Origin: Massilia norwichensis
GTDB taxonomy: Bacteria > Pseudomonadota > Gammaproteobacteria > Burkholderiales > Burkholderiaceae_D
NCBI RefSeq assembly: GCF_024753245.1
Contig: NZ_JANUGX010000012.1
Coordinates: forward strand, 95,247 to 159,246
Direction of reading: 5' to 3'
Length of the DNA: 64,000 bases
A program made the position numbers and the translations under genes. Below, piece by piece: positions 1 through 8,628 of the stretch (within the stretch, counting starts at the first letter, position 1; each line of letters starts with the position of its first letter). The notes beneath the pieces are model-generated. The model saw only the letters and a program-made list of their open reading frames with translations. It was not told where the DNA came from and ran no database searches.

Positions 1-1021
1 GGACGCGGTAGCGCTGGGCTTCCTTGTTCTTGTCTTCGCTGCCGAACAGCTTGCTGAAGAAGCCTTCCTTGGAAGCCTTGTCCGGATCGACGTAGCGCAC
101 GAAGTAGATGCCCTGCACGCGGTCGCGGTCTTCGACGGTGAAGCCGACGCGGTCCAGCGCCAGGCCGACACGACGCCATGCACGGTCGAAGCCTTCATCG
201 ACGACGACCTTGCCGTTTTCCAGCTTGGCGTGCTCGGCTTCCGGCGCCGCATTGACGACGGCGGCGGTGGCCTGCTTGACCTCGGCCGGCTTGGTGGCGC
301 CGGTCAGCTGGGCCATCAGGCGAGCCAGGAATTCGGCCTCGAGGCCCGGATCGGTCGGACGCGTGGTCCAGGTCGTGCTTTCCTTCTGCGGGCCGACCAG
401 CACTTCTTCCGCGCCGCGGTGGCTGATGTAGATTTCGGTCGAGCCGTCCGGACGGCGCTCCAGGCGGGTGCGGTACTTGTCGCGCTCGCCGGTCGAGTAG
501 GCCGCGTCGAACACTTTGCCGATGGTGCGGCGGATGATGTCTTGCGGAATCTTGGAACGGTTCTCGGCCCAGTTGGTTTCCATGACACCGGTCTGGGCGT
601 TCTCGGTTTCCACCGTGAAGCCGACGCTCGGCCAGAAGGCCTGCAGCTTCGGCCACAGCTGTTCCGGGGTCGCCTTGACCACCAGCCAGCGCTGGTTGCC
701 GGCGCGCTCGATGCGCACGGCGTCGGTCGAGATCGGGCCCACCGGCTCGCCCGCCACCATTGGCGCGGCAGTCTGGTCGCCGCGCGCCTGCTGGAAGCCG
801 GAAGCGGTGGCGACGCCGCGGCCTTCCGGCACGGCATAGCGGTTGTCTTTCTGCAGCTGGGTCAGGTCCGGCGGGATGTCCAGCGGGGCGGCTTTCTTGG
901 CCGAGCGATAGTCCACCTTGTCGTGTTCGAACACGGTCGTGCACGCTGCCAGGCTGAGTGCCAGTGCGGTCAGGGCGACGGTACGGGTAGCGTGGTGAGT
1001 CTTGATCTTACGATTCATCAT
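1..1021 (-). CDS. bamC: Outer membrane protein assembly factor BamC, C-terminus beyond window
   Basis: Lipoprotein subunit of the BAM complex that inserts beta-barrel proteins into the outer membrane. Reading the minus strand from the ATG ATG pair at 1021-1016 gives a lipoprotein signal peptide with lipobox LAAC (Cys about residue 26-27), then an unstructured segment with the DIPPDLTQLQ-type stretch typical of BamC, followed by the two helix-grip domains. The frame stays open to base 1, so about 340 residues are visible and the stop lies outside the window. It begins 20 bases after the dapA stop and is very probably cotranscribed with dapA, an arrangement also seen in other Burkholderiales. 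Either ATG could be the start; no strong ribosome site is visible. Identification rests on family recall of the N-terminal pattern and the dapA-bamC order. Confidence 0.87.
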   Translation of the reverse strand, partial: MMNRKIKTHHATRTVALTALALSLAACTTVFEHDKVDYRSAKKAAPLDIPPDLTQLQKDNRYAVPEGRGVATASGFQQARGDQTAAPMVAGEPVGPISTDAVRIERAGNQRWLVVKATPEQLWPKLQAFWPSVGFTVETENAQTGVMETNWAENRSKIPQDIIRRTIGKVFDAAYSTGERDKYRTRLERRPDGSTEIYISHRGAEEVLVGPQKESTTWTTRPTDPGLEAEFLARLMAQLTGATKPAEVKQATAAVVNAAPEAEHAKLENGKVVVDEGFDRAWRRVGLALDRVGFTVEDRDRVQGIYFVRYVDPDKASKEGFFSKLFGSEDKNKEAQRYRV

Positions 1022-1041
1022 GTGTTCTGAGTCTGAAGCTA

Positions 1042-1935
1042 TCAAAGTACGCCCGATTCGCGCAGTGCCGCGCGGACGGTGTCGTGGTATTGCGCGGACA
1101 GTGGTGCCAGCGGCAAGCGCAGGCCCGCCGGCATCTTGCCCATTTCAGCCAGCGCCCATTTGACCGGGACCGGGTTCGGTTCTACGAACAGCTTTGCGTG
1201 CAGCGACAGCACGCGGTTATTGATCTCGACCGCACGTGCGATATTGCCCGCCATGGCCGCCTCGCACATGTCGTGCATGGCGCGCGGCGCAACGTTCGCC
1301 GTCACCGAGATATTGCCGGCGCCGCCCATGAACATCAGCGCCATCGCGGTCGGATCGTCGCCCGAGTACACGCCGAAGGGCTTGCCGCCGGCGAAAGAAC
1401 GGTCGAGCTCGCGCAGCAGCTCGGCGCCACGGCCGATGTTGCCGGTCGCGTCCTTGATGCCGACGATATTGTCGATCGGCGCCAGGCGCAGCACGGTCTC
1501 GTTGCTCATGTCCGCCACGGTACGGCCCGGCACGTTGTACAGGATCACCGGCAGGTCGACCGCTTCCGCGATCGCCTTGAAGTGCCGGTACATGCCTTCC
1601 TGGGTCGGACGGTTGTAGTACGGAACCACCTGCAGCGAGGCGTCGGCGCCGACGTCTTTCGCATGGCGGGTCAGTGCGATCGCTTCCGCGGTCGAGTTGC
1701 CACCCGACCCGGCGATCACCGGAATACGGCCAGCGACGTGCTCGACCGTCAGCTTGATCAGTTCGCAGTGCTCTTCCGGGCTGACGGTCGCGGATTCACC
1801 AGTCGTACCGACGATGACGACACCGTCCGTGCCCTCCGCAACGTGCCAGTCCAGCAGTTTTCGGAGGCTGTCCTTGTCCAGGCTGCCATCTTCAAACATT
1901 GGCGTGACGATTGCTACTATGCTGCCCTTAATCAT
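1042..1935 (-). CDS. dapA: 4-hydroxy-tetrahydrodipicolinate synthase
   Basis: Cytoplasmic enzyme that condenses pyruvate with aspartate semialdehyde, the first committed step to diaminopimelate and lysine. The 297-residue length is normal. The Schiff-base lysine is K161 in VGIKDATGN, the catalytic tyrosine is Y133 in LYNVPGRT, and the hydroxyl relay Thr pair is T44-T45, all at the usual positions. The gene precedes bamC with a 20-base gap. Its start codon is only about 26 bases downstream of the 3' end of a group II intron, so its native leader and promoter have been separated from it by about 2.8 kb unless the intron is spliced or supplies a promoter. The predicted protein itself is intact. 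Confidence 0.96.
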   Translation of the reverse strand: MIKGSIVAIVTPMFEDGSLDKDSLRKLLDWHVAEGTDGVVIVGTTGESATVSPEEHCELIKLTVEHVAGRIPVIAGSGGNSTAEAIALTRHAKDVGADASLQVVPYYNRPTQEGMYRHFKAIAEAVDLPVILYNVPGRTVADMSNETVLRLAPIDNIVGIKDATGNIGRGAELLRELDRSFAGGKPFGVYSGDDPTAMALMFMGGAGNISVTANVAPRAMHDMCEAAMAGNIARAVEINNRVLSLHAKLFVEPNPVPVKWALAEMGKMPAGLRLPLAPLSAQYHDTVRAALRESGVL

Positions 1936-2001
1936 AATCAGTGGACCGTGCCGTTAATAAAGTTGGGTAGGAAGAGCCTGTTACCAGACCCCTCCCCCCG
2001 T

Positions 2002-2036
2002 AGAACCGTGCGTGCGACTTTCATCGCACACGGCTC
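2002..2036 (-). ncRNA. Group II intron domain V (catalytic hairpin)
   Basis: A 35-base hairpin on the minus strand: arm GAGCCGTGTGCG, apical GATGAAAG containing the GAAA loop, arm CGCACGCACGGTTC. It matches the near-universal domain V pattern of bacterial introns, including the AGC/AGCCGT-type catalytic triad region. Domain VI lies immediately downstream towards 1962. Its presence next to the maturase stop shows that the element retains its catalytic RNA core and is not merely an orphan reverse transcriptase. Confidence 0.88.
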
Positions 2037-2053
2037 GAGTGTAATAAAAGCTC

Positions 2054-3754
2054 CTATACAGGAGCCGGCTTAACAACTTTCAAACCAAGGCTGTGAATCT
2101 GCCTGTGGCAGGTCGGGTGCACCAGAACTTTGTTGCTGAGAGCTTCCGAGCCGCCGTTCACCTTGTAGACGATATGGTGAACATCCGCCTCCTCAGTCAA
2201 CTCGAACCCACATACCGGGCACTTTCCCTGCTGGTCGAGGTACAGTCGAGCCCACCGCTTGAAGAATGGCGCCTTGCGCTGCATCCTCTTTTGCAGGGTC
2301 TCTTCCAGATAGACCTCGTCCTTCGGGTCGTAAGGGTTGAACTCCCCCTTGATCTTCAAGTGCCGTAATATGGGCGTGCTAGACAGCGAGTATAACTCTA
2401 GCACATCTTCTGCACCATCTTTCTTGGCTGCATTTACGGCAAACACCCAGTTCCGATCTCCGACCGTCCGCCAATACCTGTCGCGGATGTAGTCCTTCTT
2501 CTTCCTTGGATGCCTGCGCTTGGCCCAGCGCACTAGTCGCCAGTACAGCAGCGAGTCAATGCGCGAGAAGGTTTCCTTCGCCACGACCGGACTGTGATAC
2601 GCCGCCCAGCCTTTCAGCTTCAGATTCAGCGCGCGGATAAGATCCTCCTGCGTCGCCGTTGCCATGGATCTGACAACCCTTCTCAACTCGTCGTAGAACG
2701 CTTTCACATTCTTCCTGCTTGGCTTGATGAGAAGCTTCTCGGAATACTTGCGGAAGTTCCAGCCAAGGAAATCAAAGCCATCGTCGATATGCACGATCCT
2801 CGTCTTCGACTTCGAGAGCCTGAGGCCTCTCTCCGCCAGGAAGGATTCAAGCCAAGGAACGACCTCGTTCTCCAGCAGCTCTTTCGAGTCCGCAGTGATC
2901 ACAAAGTCGTCGGCATACCGTATGACTCCGAGCTTGAGCTTGTTGGTCCGGACCGTGCCCCACTTCCCGATGAAATGTTCGGTAAGGCTTCCTTCCAGTC
3001 CGTTCAACGTCCAGTTCGCTAGTGCTGGGGAAATCACGCCTCCCTGCGGCGTTCCAGCGACTGTTGCAGCCAGACCTGCCTTGTCAACCACACCGCACTT
3101 CAGCCACCTTTTCAGGATCAGCTTGTCCATGCAGACGTGCTCCAATAGCCACTTGTGATTGATGTTGTCGAAGAACCCCTCAATGTCCGCGTCCAGAACC
3201 CATGCTGCCGAGATCTTCTTTCGGGCCATTTTCACGAACAGTTGGGACATCGCGTCGGCTGTGCACCGAGAGCGCCGGAACCCATACGAGTTCGGGTCAC
3301 TCTTCGTTTCCAGTACCGGATCGAGCGCAAGCTGATACAGCGCTTGCATTGCCCTGTCCAGCATGGTCGGAATCCCCAAAGGGCGCATGGTTCCGTTCGC
3401 CTTGGGAATGTACACACGACGTAATGGCCGGGGGTGGTAGCCCCGCTTCTTCAACCGGGATATCGCCCTATATTTCGACTCCCGCGTATCCCACAGCTCA
3501 CGGTCGACTCCCGCCGTCCGTTTGCCTCGGTTTTCCGTCACTCGCCTCACCGCCAATGCTCTGGCAGAAAACGAGCGGGTCAGTGACCGTTGCAAGGATT
3601 TGACCCTGCGCCAGTCGCACGACGCTGTTGCCTTCGCTAGCCGGACCTGCATGGCTCTCACGTTTCGCTGGACTAGGCCCCAATCCACCGTTGCCCAATC
3701 CCTGCTGACGTGTGAGGACGCAGAACCGGCCGTCATGCCGCCAGTTACTTCCAT
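2054..3754 (-). CDS. ltrA: Group II intron reverse transcriptase/maturase with HNH endonuclease
   Basis: Multifunctional intron-encoded protein that assists splicing and performs target-primed reverse transcription. In the 566-residue product, RT motifs run from about residue 90 to 300, with the catalytic Y-A-D-D at 280-283 preceded by AGTPQGGVISP. The X/maturase domain follows (about 320-430). The C-terminus carries an HNH nuclease with a CPVC zinc knuckle, DVHHIVYKVNGG, and a CHRQIH ending. All catalytic residues that can be recognised are present and there is no frameshift, so it may be active. An internal start at residue 7 (MTAGSASS) fits family N-termini better than the first ATG. It is the only gene inside the intron and is oriented with it. 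Confidence 0.95.
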   Translation of the reverse strand: MEVTGGMTAGSASSHVSRDWATVDWGLVQRNVRAMQVRLAKATASCDWRRVKSLQRSLTRSFSARALAVRRVTENRGKRTAGVDRELWDTRESKYRAISRLKKRGYHPRPLRRVYIPKANGTMRPLGIPTMLDRAMQALYQLALDPVLETKSDPNSYGFRRSRCTADAMSQLFVKMARKKISAAWVLDADIEGFFDNINHKWLLEHVCMDKLILKRWLKCGVVDKAGLAATVAGTPQGGVISPALANWTLNGLEGSLTEHFIGKWGTVRTNKLKLGVIRYADDFVITADSKELLENEVVPWLESFLAERGLRLSKSKTRIVHIDDGFDFLGWNFRKYSEKLLIKPSRKNVKAFYDELRRVVRSMATATQEDLIRALNLKLKGWAAYHSPVVAKETFSRIDSLLYWRLVRWAKRRHPRKKKDYIRDRYWRTVGDRNWVFAVNAAKKDGAEDVLELYSLSSTPILRHLKIKGEFNPYDPKDEVYLEETLQKRMQRKAPFFKRWARLYLDQQGKCPVCGFELTEEADVHHIVYKVNGGSEALSNKVLVHPTCHRQIHSLGLKVVKPAPV

Positions 3755-4848
3755 GCTGTACCTCCATAGTCAGTGACTGTAGAGGCCGCACGTCGTCCCC
3801 GAAGGGATTACGTGCTCCCTCCTGGGTCCAATGAAATAACTACAAAGCCGGAACAGATGCTAACGACTATTACACCTCGTGGAAGTCTGCACCCTTTCGG
3901 GCAGGACAAATCTTGAATCCCTATCCGGACCGTTACAGCCCGGCCTTCGCTTTCTCCACGATCCCCTACCCGCTATCCCAACAGCTCGCGCCTGCCTGCT
4001 CTTTCGGTGTTTTGTCCGAACAGGCGAGAAGTCGGGCTTACCACGTTCCCTGCAATGCCGACGCGGGACTTGACCACCTCCCGCGACCTACCGTTTAGGG
4101 TCCATCTTTCCCCCGGTGACCGTTCGACGACGTGCTCTGTTTTTCAATCAGGGCATCCGGTCACGTACCTTTTGGTTAAGGCCATCAAGCAGCTTAAGCC
4201 TTTCAATCGTCACGAGGGTTCACACGATGGTTCAGTTAATTTACCCATGCGGCACTAGCCTTGCCCCGCAACCGCCTGCTGCTGGCAGTATCCATGCTCC
4301 ACTCACGTGGCGCATGACAGTAAGAAGCTACTGTGGGACGTGTTCCTGAGGCTTCGAACCCCACCGTTACCGGTGACGCACGCTCAGTCCAGGCTACAGA
4401 TGGTCGTACATCTGGTTGTGGCACCACTAAATAATCCATGGACACAACAAGGCATCACAGAGCAGAGGTGCTCTGGACAGGAGACATGTTGCACGCCTCC
4501 CCGCTCCACTCATGACACAAAGAATGTTGTAAGCAGTTGTTACGAAAATGCCTACAGTGACGAAAATGCTACATCCTGCCCAAATCAAGCTACAACTTCA
4601 GACAAAGGCTCGACCTGCCACCTCCATTAACGCGAGGCAACAACTCGATTGTGCAGTTCCGGAGGGAACTGATAAAGCGTCGGAGCCGAAGCGCCAGACG
4701 GTTCTCTCAGAGTGAAACTTCAGAATAATGCTCGCCAAAACGCACAAGGCCAGCTTTTGTGTCCAGGCAACACTCAACGTGTCGCACTAAAAATTCGATT
4801 GTACTGGATAGCCCGAGGTTATGGTTTATTTCCCATTTAGATAAACAG

Positions 4849-4880
4849 CTCAGTTACACCTCAGTTACAGCTCAGTTACA
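4849..4880. repeat. Three tandem copies of an 11-bp unit
   Basis: CTCAGTTACA occurs at 4849-4858, 4860-4869 and 4871-4880, each followed by one variable base. The array covers the stop codon and the last codons of the minus-strand methyltransferase gene and ends about 60 bases from the intron 5' junction. It is too short to be a known element; replication slippage is the simplest explanation. Confidence 0.8.
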
Positions 4881-5418
4881 TATCCAGTCGCGCAACCTCG
4901 AGATCGAAACCCTGCCCCACCGCGCACAGGCGCTGCACCCGTGCCGGCTTCGGTGCGGCGATCACGCCATCCTCGTAAGCCAGCACCCGCAGACCGCCCA
5001 GCGCCGCCAGTTCCAGCAGCTCACCCGGATTCAGCAGGAACGCAGGGTTCGACGGCTTGCCGAAGATTTCGTTCCCGCGGGCGAAGGTTTCGTAGATCAG
5101 CACCCCGTCCGGCGCCAGCGCGGCGGCAATCTGGCCGAACAGCGGACGGTGCAGGTAATTGGTGACGACGATGCCGGCCAGGCTGCCCGGCGCCATCGGC
5201 CAGACGGCATCCGGCGCTTCCAGGTCGTGCTGAAGCGTGGCGATGCCCGGCCCGCTTGCCGCGGCCAGCGACTGCGCATCGCGGTCGAGTGCGGTGACGG
5301 CGTGGCCCAGCGAGGCCAGCAGACGGGCATGGCGGCCGCTGCCGCAGGCCAGGTCGAGCGCCGCACCCTGGGGAATGAGCGGCGCCCAGCGCGCCACCCA
5401 GGCAGATACCTCAGACAT
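4876..5418 (-). CDS. Class I SAM-dependent methyltransferase
   Basis: Small cytoplasmic protein (180 residues) with a Rossmann-like SAM-binding fold. Motif I is ALDLACGSGRHARLL at about residues 20-34, followed by an acidic residue (ALDRDA) for the ribose hydroxyls, and later VVTNYLHRPLF as the motif IV region. Such short methyltransferases are common in Burkholderiales between the site-2-protease-like gene and dapA, but the substrate is unknown. The gene begins 31 bases after the upstream membrane protein and is probably in the same operon. Its stop codon lies inside an 11-bp tandem repeat, so the C-terminus may have been reshaped by slippage. Family is secure, function is not. Confidence 0.82.
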   Translation of the reverse strand: MSEVSAWVARWAPLIPQGAALDLACGSGRHARLLASLGHAVTALDRDAQSLAAASGPGIATLQHDLEAPDAVWPMAPGSLAGIVVTNYLHRPLFGQIAAALAPDGVLIYETFARGNEIFGKPSNPAFLLNPGELLELAALGGLRVLAYEDGVIAAPKPARVQRLCAVGQGFDLEVARLDM

Positions 5419-5449
5419 GGGATCGCCTCAACATGGCTGTGTCGTGCAA

Positions 5450-6103
5450 TCAGGTCAGGATGAAGCTCAGCGGATACACGATCACGTGCAACAGCACCTG
5501 GGACACCGCAATGATGGGAATGATCCAGTAAATGTGCAGTTTCAGCAGGATCACGCCGAGCAGGATGAAGAAGCCGTAGGGCTCGATGCGCGCATACTTG
5601 TAGGCCAGCTTGTTCGGCAGCAGGCTGAAGACGATGCGGCCGCCATCCATCGGCGGAATCGGCAGCAGGTTAAAGGCCAGCAGCACCAGGTTGGTGATGA
5701 CACCTGCTTTGGCGACCATGTTCGGGAAAGGTTCGCTGACGCCGAAGTATTGCAGGAACATGCCCAGCAGCAACCACATCAAAGCCATGCCGAAGTTGGC
5801 GGCCGTACCGGCCAGCGCCACGAAGGCCATGTCGCGCTTCGGCTTGCGCAGGCGGCCGTAGTCGATCGGCAGCGGCTTGGCGTAGCCGAAGGCAAAGCCC
5901 GTGGTCAGGTAGAGCAGCGCCGGCAGGATCACCGTGCCGAAAGGATCGATGTGGGCCAGCGGGTTGGTGGTGACACGACCGGCCGCGAAAGCGGTCATGT
6001 CGCCGAAGTATTTTGCGGCATACGCCTGGGCGGCGTTGTGCATCGTGATCGCAAAAAGAACGGGCAGCGCGTAGACTGCTAGGTTACGTATTTGTTCATC
6101 CAT
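5450..6103 (-). CDS. Site-2 protease (M50) family membrane protein, catalytic motif degenerate
   Basis: Polytopic inner-membrane protein of 217 residues related to intramembrane zinc proteases. The overall pattern is that of the family: an N-terminal membrane helix, the G-R-V-T-x-N-P-x-x-H-I-D-P stretch (about 42-54), and the second metal-site motif NLLPIPPMDGGR at about 145-156. However, the HExxH zinc-binding helix reads H-N-A-A-Q (22-26), so both the catalytic Glu and the second His are missing; the codons CAC AAC GCC GCC CAG are unambiguous. The protein is therefore probably proteolytically inactive or uses another chemistry. It lies in a run with Sua5, PHP, methyltransferase and dapA genes, a common order in this bacterial group. 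Confidence 0.85.
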   Translation of the reverse strand: MDEQIRNLAVYALPVLFAITMHNAAQAYAAKYFGDMTAFAAGRVTTNPLAHIDPFGTVILPALLYLTTGFAFGYAKPLPIDYGRLRKPKRDMAFVALAGTAANFGMALMWLLLGMFLQYFGVSEPFPNMVAKAGVITNLVLLAFNLLPIPPMDGGRIVFSLLPNKLAYKYARIEPYGFFILLGVILLKLHIYWIIPIIAVSQVLLHVIVYPLSFILT

Positions 6104-6164
6104 AAAAACGATTCTAACAGACGAACAGATGCCTGCCGAACTACAGGCGAAACTTCAGGCCGGG

Positions 6165-6788
6165 TTAGAGGCCGAATGCGCCTGGGTCGCCGCGGCCTTC
6201 GCGCAGCAGCACGGGCTCGGTGCCGGTGAGGTCGACGATGGTGGTCGGCTCGAGGGTACCGGCGCCGCCGTCGATCACCAGGTCGATCTGCTTGCCGAGG
6301 CGTTGCATCACCTCTTCCGGGTCGGACAGCATGTGGTCGTCGCCGGGCAGTTGCAGGGTGGTGCCGATCAGCGCCTCGCCCAGCTCCTCCAGCAGCGCCA
6401 GCAGGATCGCGTTCTCGGGCACGCGGATCCCGATGGTCTTGCGCGAAGGATGCGACAAGCGGCGCGGCACCTCGTGGGTGGCATCCAGGATCACGGTGTA
6501 AGGACCGGGCGTGACCGCCTTCAGCAGGCGGTACTGGCGGTTGTCGACGCGCGCGTAGGTCGAAATCTCGGACAGGTCGCGCACCAGCAGGGTCAGGTGG
6601 TGCTTCTCGTCGACGCCGCGCAGCCGGCGCAGCTTCTCGACGGCCGCCTTGTCGTCGAGGCGGCAGACCAGGGCATAGGCGGAGTCGGTGGGCACCGCGA
6701 CGATGCCGCCCGACTGGATGATCTGCGCGGCCTGGCGGACCAGGCGCGGTTGCGGGTTTTCGTGGTGGATTTCGAAGTATTGGGTCAT
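6165..6788 (-). CDS. Sua5/YciO/YrdC family protein (L-threonylcarbamoyladenylate synthase type)
   Basis: The family makes threonylcarbamoyl-AMP for the t6A37 modification of tRNAs, or in the YciO branch a related reaction. The 207-residue protein shows the diagnostic nucleotide-binding segment GGIVAVPTDSAYAL and the KxRxRLRG-like loop (KLRRLRGVDEKHH). There is no C-terminal Sua5 extension, so it is of the short YrdC/YciO type; the ending and the starting segment MTQYFEIHHENPQ favour YciO. It lies 23 bases downstream of the PHP gene on the same strand, and cotranscription is likely. The exact physiological role of YciO-type members is less certain than that of YrdC. Confidence 0.88.
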   Translation of the reverse strand: MTQYFEIHHENPQPRLVRQAAQIIQSGGIVAVPTDSAYALVCRLDDKAAVEKLRRLRGVDEKHHLTLLVRDLSEISTYARVDNRQYRLLKAVTPGPYTVILDATHEVPRRLSHPSRKTIGIRVPENAILLALLEELGEALIGTTLQLPGDDHMLSDPEEVMQRLGKQIDLVIDGGAGTLEPTTIVDLTGTEPVLLREGRGDPGAFGL

Positions 6789-6811
6789 CGGCTACCTTTA
6801 CTTGGAACCAG

Positions 6812-7645
6812 TCAGAACCAGTCGTGCCACACCGGCGTCAGTCCCGCGGGCAGCGGCGGCAGTTTGTCGAACTCCACCCTCGCCTCGCCCGGCGCGTGGA
6901 AATCGGTGCCGCGCGAGGCCAGGAAACCGTAGCGGCGCGCCACCTCGGCATAGGTCTCGTACTGGTCCGGCGTGTGGCTGCCGGTGACGACCTCGATGGC
7001 ATTGCCGCCCAGCTGCTTGAATTCGTCGAGCATCGCGCCTTCGGCCACCGGCGTGAAACGGTAGCGGCCCGGATGGGCGATCACGGGAATGCCGCCGGCC
7101 TGGCGGATCCAGCCGACCGCTTCGGCCAGCGTGGCCCAGCGGTGCGGCACATAGCCCGGCTTGCCCTCGGTCAGGTATTTGCGGAACACCTCGGACGTGC
7201 TGCCGCAGGCGCCGATCTCGACCAGATAGCGGGCGAAATGGGTGCGCGACAGCAGGTCCGGGTTGCCGACGTATTTGAGTGCGCCTTCGTAGGCGCCGGG
7301 GATGCCGGCGCGCTCCAGCTGGGCGCCGATCTCGCGTCCGCGCGCATCGCGTCCGTTGCGGGTAGCGGCCAGGCCCTGCGTCAGCACGGGTTCGTCCTCG
7401 TTCACCTGCAGGCCGACCACGTGCACGGTCTCGCCGCCCCAGGTCACGGAAATCTCGACGCCCGGCACGAAGCGCATGCCGAGGTCCAGCGCCGCCTGGC
7501 GCGCGGCCTTGATGCCCTTCAGCTCGTCGTGGTCGGTCAGCGCCCAGGCGTCGACCCCACCCTTGCGGGCATAGGCCGCCACGGCAGCGGGTGCGAGGAC
7601 GCCGTCGGAGACGTTGGAATGGCAGTGGAGATCGACTTTCAGCAT
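6812..7645 (-). CDS. PHP domain phosphoesterase (3',5'-nucleoside bisphosphate phosphatase type)
   Basis: Metal-dependent phosphoesterase of the YciV/RnmP group, thought to hydrolyse 3',5'-bisphosphonucleotides or trim short RNA 5' ends. I place the start at 7645 (MLKVDLHCHSNVSDG), giving 277 residues; a longer in-frame reading would run into a palindromic repeat and is not credible. PHP motif I is HCHSNVSDG, followed by LTDHDE, PGVEIS, IAHPGRY and the C-terminal RGTDFHAPGE, which are the usual metal ligands. It is the first gene of the minus-strand run leading to Sua5 and the membrane protein, and the repeat at 7687-7741 separates it from the hydrolase gene upstream. Confidence 0.88.
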   Translation of the reverse strand: MLKVDLHCHSNVSDGVLAPAAVAAYARKGGVDAWALTDHDELKGIKAARQAALDLGMRFVPGVEISVTWGGETVHVVGLQVNEDEPVLTQGLAATRNGRDARGREIGAQLERAGIPGAYEGALKYVGNPDLLSRTHFARYLVEIGACGSTSEVFRKYLTEGKPGYVPHRWATLAEAVGWIRQAGGIPVIAHPGRYRFTPVAEGAMLDEFKQLGGNAIEVVTGSHTPDQYETYAEVARRYGFLASRGTDFHAPGEARVEFDKLPPLPAGLTPVWHDWF

Positions 7646-7686
7646 GGTGTCATTGTACCCGGATCGATCCGAACGCGACGGCCGGC

Positions 7687-7741
7687 GTGGGCACGGGGTG
7701 CCCACCCTACATGTCTCGTAGGGTGGGCTCCCCGAGCCCAC
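7687..7741. repeat. Palindromic repeat family A, copy 1
   Basis: Two head-to-head palindromes, GTGGGCACGGGGTGCCCAC and GTGGGCTCCCCGAGCCCAC, joined through CCTACATGTCTCGTAGGG. The same GTAGGGTGGGC module recurs at 10708-10759 and 57914-57938. It resembles REP/BIME elements that fold into hairpins in transcripts. It lies between two minus-strand genes, so it may also modulate readthrough or mRNA decay. Confidence 0.8.
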
Positions 7742-7749
7742 GTATCACA

Positions 7750-8628
7750 TCACTCAGCCAAAAACGCCTCGATCATCCGCGCCAGCATTTCCGGCTGGTC
7801 ATGATGCAGCATATGCCCGGCCTCCGGCATCATCTTCGGCGTCACCTTGGCCAGGCAAGCCATGCGCCGCTCGACCTCGTGGCGCGCCTCTTCCTTCGGC
7901 CCCATCCACAGCCACATATTGGTGTGCTCGGCCTCGACCCACAGCACCGGCGCGGTGATGCGGCGCCAGCAGGCCAGCACTTCATCCACGTGGTACAGCA
8001 GTGGACCGTGCATCTTGTGCGCCGGGTCGCCCAGGATTTCCCACTGGCCATCGGCGTTCTGCGCGGCCCAGTGCTGGGCCAGGTAGGCGGCGCGTGCGGC
8101 CGGCAGGCGCGGGTTGGTCTTCTGCAGGCGCTGCGCCACTTCGTCCAGGCTGGCATAGGGGCGCATGGCGGGCGGCGCTTTCAGCTCGTCGAGCCACTTG
8201 GCGTAGCGGCCCGGCGCCTGTTCCGGCCGGGTGGGCGCCAGGCCGAAGCCTTCCAAGTTGATCAGGCGCTTGATGCGCGCCGGGCAGATGCCGGCATACA
8301 CGCTGGCGATGTTGCCGCCCATGCTGTGGCCCAGCAGGTCGACGGCCTCGCCCGGCGCGTAATGATCGAGGATGGCATCGAGGTCGGCAAAGTAGTCGGG
8401 GAACCAGTAGGTGTCCGTGCCCGGACGCTCGGTCAGGCCGAAGCCGCGCCAGTCGTGGGCGATCACGTGCCAGTCGCCCTCCAGCGCATCGACCACGAAC
8501 TGGAAGGACGCCGACATGTCCATCCAGCCGTGCGCCATGAAGAGCTTGGGTGCGCCTTCGCGGCCCCAGTGCCGGACGTGGGTGCGCAGACCGCGGATGG
8601 TAAGGAATTCGGAACGGGATGGCTTCAT
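7750..8628 (-). CDS. Alpha/beta hydrolase
   Basis: Cytoplasmic 292-residue alpha/beta-hydrolase fold protein with no signal peptide. The nucleophile elbow is GHSMGG with Ser about residue 102, the oxyanion-hole segment is MAHGWMD, the acid is likely the Glu/Asp region near VEAEHT, and the catalytic His lies in AGHMLHHDQPE near residue 270. The conserved HDWRGFGLTERP stretch is typical for esterases, haloperoxidase-like and epoxide hydrolase-like members; the substrate cannot be deduced. It is transcribed divergently from the gamma-carbonic anhydrase gene and ends next to a family A repeat. Confidence 0.85.
   Translation of the reverse strand: MKPSRSEFLTIRGLRTHVRHWGREGAPKLFMAHGWMDMSASFQFVVDALEGDWHVIAHDWRGFGLTERPGTDTYWFPDYFADLDAILDHYAPGEAVDLLGHSMGGNIASVYAGICPARIKRLINLEGFGLAPTRPEQAPGRYAKWLDELKAPPAMRPYASLDEVAQRLQKTNPRLPAARAAYLAQHWAAQNADGQWEILGDPAHKMHGPLLYHVDEVLACWRRITAPVLWVEAEHTNMWLWMGPKEEARHEVERRMACLAKVTPKMMPEAGHMLHHDQPEMLARMIEAFLAE

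Larger units (their letters stand above)
1962..4787 (-). mobile_element. Group II intron with maturase ORF
   Basis: A retroelement RNA that self-splices and can move by reverse transcription. Read on the minus strand, the proposed 5' end is GTGCGACAC at 4787, matching the conserved GUGYG start. Domain V is clear at 2036-2002: GAGCCGTGTGCG, GATGAAAG tetraloop region, CGCACGCACGGTTCT. Domain VI follows, with a bulged adenosine in CCTACCCAAC, which puts the 3' end near 1962. The maturase ORF (2054-3754) lies in domain IV. The total length of about 2.8 kb fits a full-length element with an endonuclease-bearing maturase. Exon sequence left is ...GAATTTTTA and right TTTATTAACGG. The exact ends are inferred from consensus, and the EBS/IBS pairing was not verified. 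The 3755-4787 part contains no protein gene and should be domains I-III. Confidence 0.85.

Noticed and set aside
1962..4787. Group IIC intron inserted behind a terminator
   Set aside because: The maturase carries an HNH domain and the element is long, and no terminator hairpin is visible at the 5' junction; class IIB or a chloroplast-like lineage fits better.
7646..7741. N-terminal extension of the PHP phosphatase
   Set aside because: The added residues are encoded by the palindromic repeat and are proline/arginine-rich without family similarity; MLKVDLHCHS is the natural start.
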